This document shows positions 60,044 through 64,000 of a stretch of DNA of 64,000 nucleotides, piece after piece. The notes under the pieces are model-generated. The model was not told where the DNA came from. It did no database searches and saw only the letters and a list, made by a program, of their open reading frames with translations. The position numbers and the translations under genes are program-made. Origin of the DNA: Trema orientale (taxonomy: Eukaryota > Streptophyta > Magnoliopsida > Rosales > Cannabaceae); assembly GCA_002914845.1 (NCBI GenBank), contig JXTC01000437.1, positions 109,558-173,557 of the forward strand, given 5' to 3'. Position 1 is the first letter of the stretch. Every line of letters begins with the position of its first letter.

Positions 60044-60625
60044 CATATATGAATCAAATACAATTGTATCGCAAAACTAAAGTATGGTCATGAATATGCC
60101 ATATTATTCCTGAATATCCCAGAAGTTACAATCCCCTCCGTCAGACATATCAGCACGAAACTAAATTGCTCATCATTGTACTTATTGGGATGGCAACTAG
60201 AACTCTCAATGATTACAGTACTAATATACCCGAATGACACAGATCGAGTATAGAATATGGCATGAAAATTATATACAATGTGATTTACTATACCTATTTC
60301 CAACTGGTCCTCCTTAAACTTTATTGAGATCGACCTTAGTCTTTCTCCTTTAATGCATTACCAAAAATTTTAATGTTAACCACAGTAGGAAAGCAAAAAA
60401 TATGAAATACATCATATTATATATAATAAATAGAGTCTACAATGAAAACCATCATTAACCAAAATACTACAGTATACAAAGATAAATAAGTGTCACTCAA
60501 CAAGCATCTAATCTAAACTACAAACTCCCACTAAAACTACATACCATCCAAAAATATAACACATATACAAGCGATGTACTCGTGAAAAACTTTAGATAGT
60601 AAATTTTTGGTGAGCTGATCCGCTA
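60044..60625 (-). other. 3' untranslated part of the minus-strand copia element
   Basis: No domain recognised between the RNase H remnant and the polypurine tract. A 71-codon frame at 60088-60303 has no family resemblance I can name. Confidence 0.5.
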
Positions 60626-61110
60626 CTATGGAGTTCGTACTAGTATGCTCAATTGATACCAGTCGAGTCTAAACTCTCTCTCTGACAGCAAGGAACTTGA
60701 TGTTAGTGTGTCTTGACTTTGAAAAGCTCCTATTACTGTAGGAATATAGAACTGCTGAGTTATTGTCATAATAAAGTTCAATGGCTTTTCAATGCCATTT
60801 ACTACATGTAGCCCAGTGATAAAATTTTGCAGCCATATCCTCTGATTGGATGCTTCATAAGAAGCTATGAATTCTTCCTCCATAGTTAAAATAGCTATGA
60901 GCATCTAACTGGCACTCTTATAGGAAATAACTTCGCTAGCTAAAAGAAAGATATAGCTTGATGTGGATTTTTTGCTATCTAGACATCCCGCAAAATCAGA
61001 GTCAGAGTACACCCATTGATCTCCAAAATATTCGATCTCTAAGTGAGCATGTTCATTCTTTATAAGTATCTCATAACCCTCTTTACTACTTTCCAATGAC
61101 CTACTCATGG
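60626..61110 (-). pseudogene. Copia RNase H remnant
   Basis: 'YSDSDFAGCLDSKKSTSSYIF' (acidic residue of RNase H) and, in another frame, 'MEEEFIASYEASNQRIWL', which corresponds to the T-E-A-E-Y-x-A block. Frameshifts and stops separate the pieces. Confidence 0.8.
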
Positions 61111-61640
61111 GTTACTTACGTATCTGCCCAATATGCTAACTGTGAACACAAGATCTAAACGCATACATACCTGAGCATATATCAGACTCCTCACAGCCGA
61201 AGCATAAGGAAACTATTATATGGCTTCCTTATCAACATCATTTTTAGGGCTTTGGTTGAGGCTAAATTTATCTTCCTTGGACACTTATCCATACCAAATC
61301 TACTAAGTATCCTCTCGATATAATTCTTTTGTGATAACCCAAGGATACCCTGAGAGCGATCTCGATGTATCTATAAAAGGCGACTCTAAGAACTTCTATT
61401 TCGAAATTCTTCACAAGAAATCTCTTAGTGTCGCGTAATAAGCCTATATTATTACTTGTAAGTAGTATATCATTAACATAAAGCACCAAGAAGAAAAATT
61501 TACTCTTTTTGAGCTTATGATATACACAATTATCAATAAGATTCACCTCAACACCGAATGAGATGTCAAACTTATATTCCTAGAAATATACACGAATCAT
61601 CTGGAATCACACTTCTCCTTTCTCTAGTGGATTTCCTTAA
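61111..61640 (-). pseudogene. Copia reverse transcriptase remnant
   Basis: 'FFFLVLYVNDILLTSNNIGLL' is the RT catalytic region. Y-V-D-D reads Y-V-N-D, so the first Asp is lost. Only the C-terminal part of RT is present; the N-terminal fingers are apparently deleted or scrambled between 61550 and 61690. Confidence 0.8.
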
Positions 61641-61689
61641 AAGTACTTGTTCTTGAGGTTGTTGAGTTTTTTCCATAAAAATATTTACC

Positions 61690-62780
61690 TTATCTACTAT
61701 AGAAACCTCCTGAACATTGTCTTGAACTGGAATAGTTGCATATTAAACAATGATATTGTCAGGAACCAAATTCTGGGTGTCCTGACCATTGTCAATAGCA
61801 ACCATAGAAAGAGGAACGAATTCCTCTTCAAAGACAATATCTCTAACTTTATCTTCCCTCCAAACTTAATATCTTTAAGAAATCTCCCATTTTCTATCTC
61901 AAAGAAAGACTTTACTGTGGGATCGTAAAATTTATAGCCTTTGGATCTTTTCGAATACCCCACAAAGTAGCAGATTACTATTCTTAAGTCTAATTTCTTC
62001 TCATTCAGCTTGTAAGGCCTTATCTCAGCTGGACAACCCCAAATATATAAATGGTTAATATTGGGCTTGCGCCCAGTCTAAAGTTCATAAAGGATTTTAG
62101 CTACTGCTTTGCTTAGTACTCTATTAAGGATGTATACTACAGTTTTAAATGCGCCTCCCCATAGTAATTATAGTAAGGTAGAATAACTAATCATACTCTT
62201 TACCATATCCTTAAGTGTCTGATTGTGTCGTTCAATAACACCATTCATGTTGAGTTTCCCTGACATAGTGTATTGTAGAACGATGCCCCAACTCTTTGAA
62301 ATACTTTACAAAGGGCCTTGGTCATTGCTCATCTGATCCATTATATCGACTGTAGTACTGACCACTACAATCAGATTTGATAGCCTTCATTTTCTTGTCA
62401 AGTTAATTTTCAACCTCAGCTTTATAAGCCTTAAATAAATCTATTGATTATGTATATATACCCATAGTGAGAATAATCATCTATGAACGTGATAAAGTAT
62501 TGTTATCCATTTCAAGAAGCTATAGGGAATGGACTATAAATATCCGTATGTATCTATTTTAAGATGTTAGAGCTTCTATTGGTACCTAACTTCCAAATAT
62601 TTGTATATTTCTCTTTTATACACTCAATGCAGACTTGAAAATCTGCCAAATGAAGGGTACCAAGGATCTCATCAGATACAAGACGTTTAATTCTTCGTTT
62701 TAAAATGTGTCCTAAACGTCTGTGCCATAGCATCGATGAGTTCTCATTGGTTAATTTTCATTTTGTATCTCTTGAATTAA
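61690..62780 (-). pseudogene. Copia integrase remnant
   Basis: C-terminal block 'GYSKRSKGYKFYDPTVKSFFEIEN' (61963-61892) matches the post-core 'F-x-GY-x-x-x-x-KGY-(R/K)-x-Y-x-P' signature of copia integrase. Further upstream on the minus strand (62560-62440) 'QYFITFIDDYSHYGYIYII' holds the core Asp. Stops interrupt both. Confidence 0.8.
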
Positions 62781-62938
62781 CATGCAAAGTCTCATTAGCG
62801 TAGGGTTGGGTATCTAACACATACAAAGATTGTCAATAAGAACACTGGTACCAACAACATTTGAATCACGGATAAGACTAAATAAATTCTTTCAGAAAGA
62901 ATAAGAAAAACCAAATTTGTCCAGTACAAAAATTGAAA

Positions 62939-63227
62939 TCAAATTCCTCTTAAAGATGGTACCACAAAAGTCTCATACAAATCTAAATGCTTGCCAGAAT
63001 TTAAAAGATAATCTAAAGTGCCCAATGGCCTCCACCGAAACTGTTTGGTTGTCACTCGCATAGATGACTCTTTTAGCATCACTTGGCTTTTAGCTCCACA
63101 TACAATCCTGCATGGAAACACTTATGTGAGTAGTAGTATCAAAATCTATCCACCAAATCTATGTAGGTACAAAAGTTAAATTAATTTTAGAACAAACATA
63201 AATGAGAAGCTTACCCTTCCTAAAATA
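62939..63227 (-). pseudogene. Copia protease / pre-integrase region remnant
   Basis: A 60-codon frame (63121-62939) lies between the gag zinc knuckle and the integrase and includes 'KHLDLYETFVVPSLRGI', which resembles the post-protease segment before the GAG-pre-integrase domain. The active-site D-S/T-G is not clear. Confidence 0.55.
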
Positions 63228-63926
63228 TCAAGCATTATACTTAGCATATTCCTTCTTTAGGTGTCCACCCTTTCTACAAAAGAAGCAGCCTTGCTCATCT
63301 CGCTTCTTTTGTACCTTAGTAGGTAGAGCCACTGCAGCTTCCTTTTCCTTATCCATTTTTCTCTTCTTTGCCTTAGAGGTAGTAGTCAAGTTAGCACTTT
63401 CTGGCTTTTTAGCTTTGATTTTCTCTTCCTCCTGAACACAAATGGCTATTAACTCATCGATATTCCATTTATCCTTCTGGGGGTTGTATGTTGTCTTTAG
63501 ATTCCCATAATGATTAGGAAAAGAAAGCAAAACCAAGGCCACAAGCAAATCTTCAGAAATTTCTAACTTGAGTTCTGTAAGCTTGTCAGCCAAATGAGAT
63601 ATCTATATGATGTACTCCCTTATATTTCCTTTGTCGCTGTACCTAATTGAGATGAGTTTCCCTAAGTTAGTAATCGTCTCACCCTTTTCATTCTTGCGAT
63701 ATAATTTTTCAAGAGCAGTAAGGAAAGCCTTAGCATTTTTCATTTTTGGCAAAGAGCCTCGTATGATTTCTAGAATAGAGTGTTTCATGATCATAACACT
63801 CATATAATTGGACTTTGCCCATATCTCAAAGTTTATTTTATCCTCAGTGGAACTTTTTTCTGTAAAAGTAGGGGGTTGGTCCTTTCTGAGTGCCAGGTTA
63901 AGATTCATATAACCCAGTACGATCAT
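63228..63926 (-). pseudogene. Copia gag remnant with broken zinc knuckle
   Basis: Two minus-strand blocks (63926-63603 and 63593-63228), in different frames, with a stop between, show the UBN2-type gag: 'FEIWAKSNYMSVMIMKHSI', 'LEKLYRKNEKGETITNLGKL', 'SFPNHYGNLKTTYNPQKDKW'. A CCHC knuckle 'CFFCRKGGHLKKEYAKY' follows, in which the last Cys is Tyr. The element continues off the right edge. Confidence 0.85.
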
Positions 63927-64000
63927 GACATTCTCTTTCTAGGCCTTAAAGTTTATCCTAGTAAGCACATGAATTATCCTCAAAAGAAATATTAGTAGTA
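63927..64000 (-). other. Start of the minus-strand copia gag / leader, cut by window edge
   Basis: The 5' end and second LTR of this element lie beyond 64000. Confidence 0.5.

Overview
The window looks like nuclear DNA of a dicotyledonous flowering plant. It is very AT-rich and mostly non-coding. It contains a plant family-1 glycosyltransferase gene and layers of Ty1/copia and Ty3/gypsy LTR retrotransposons, CACTA, hAT-like, Mutator-like and Tourist-like DNA elements. Two N-runs (20434-20496 and 32822-33112) show it comes from a draft assembly. I cannot name the species from sequence alone.

Layout. 1-8.4 kb: a ~74-bp tandem array, an RNase H-like remnant, three MITE-type families (one inserted in another), and the only host gene that looks intact, a UGT71-type glucosyltransferase on the minus strand (ATG at 7331, stop at 5886). 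8.4-14 kb: a solo LTR with perfect target-site duplication (TSD), carrying a Tourist-like MITE, then an hAT-like fragment, a purine-rich tract and two more MITEs. 14-28 kb: an old, stop-riddled Ty3/gypsy element of Tat/Ogre type. Its last integrase codons are split by a younger Athila-type element (19753-27267, TSD GTTAC) that has lost its reverse transcriptase and integrase core. 28-33.3 kb: a SIRE-like copia element on the minus strand with an env-position third ORF. 33.3-39.1 kb: nested CACTA elements. The inner one (34143-38961, TSD CAT) carries what looks like a captured MAP kinase kinase kinase exon.

39-49 kb: hAT-like and MITE copies, AT-rich filler, and a probable multi-kilobase LTR with an internal ~1-kb tandem duplication and short 'GATGAGTCA' repeats. 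49-59.3 kb: a decayed plus-strand copia element with a 1.98-kb 5' LTR, a GC-rich island in an AT desert, an inserted Athila-like solo LTR (54552-56192, TSD AGTAC), gag apparently gone and RT/RNase H lost. 59.3-64 kb: a second decayed copia element on the minus strand running off the window.

The genes do not form a pathway. The biological interest is in three places. The UGT has an otherwise complete fold and PSPG box but Asn where the catalytic His is expected. The CACTA element holds a kinase exon with an altered DFG motif. Several retroelements appear to have been remodelled into deletion derivatives, with repeated GC-rich palindromes in their LTRs.
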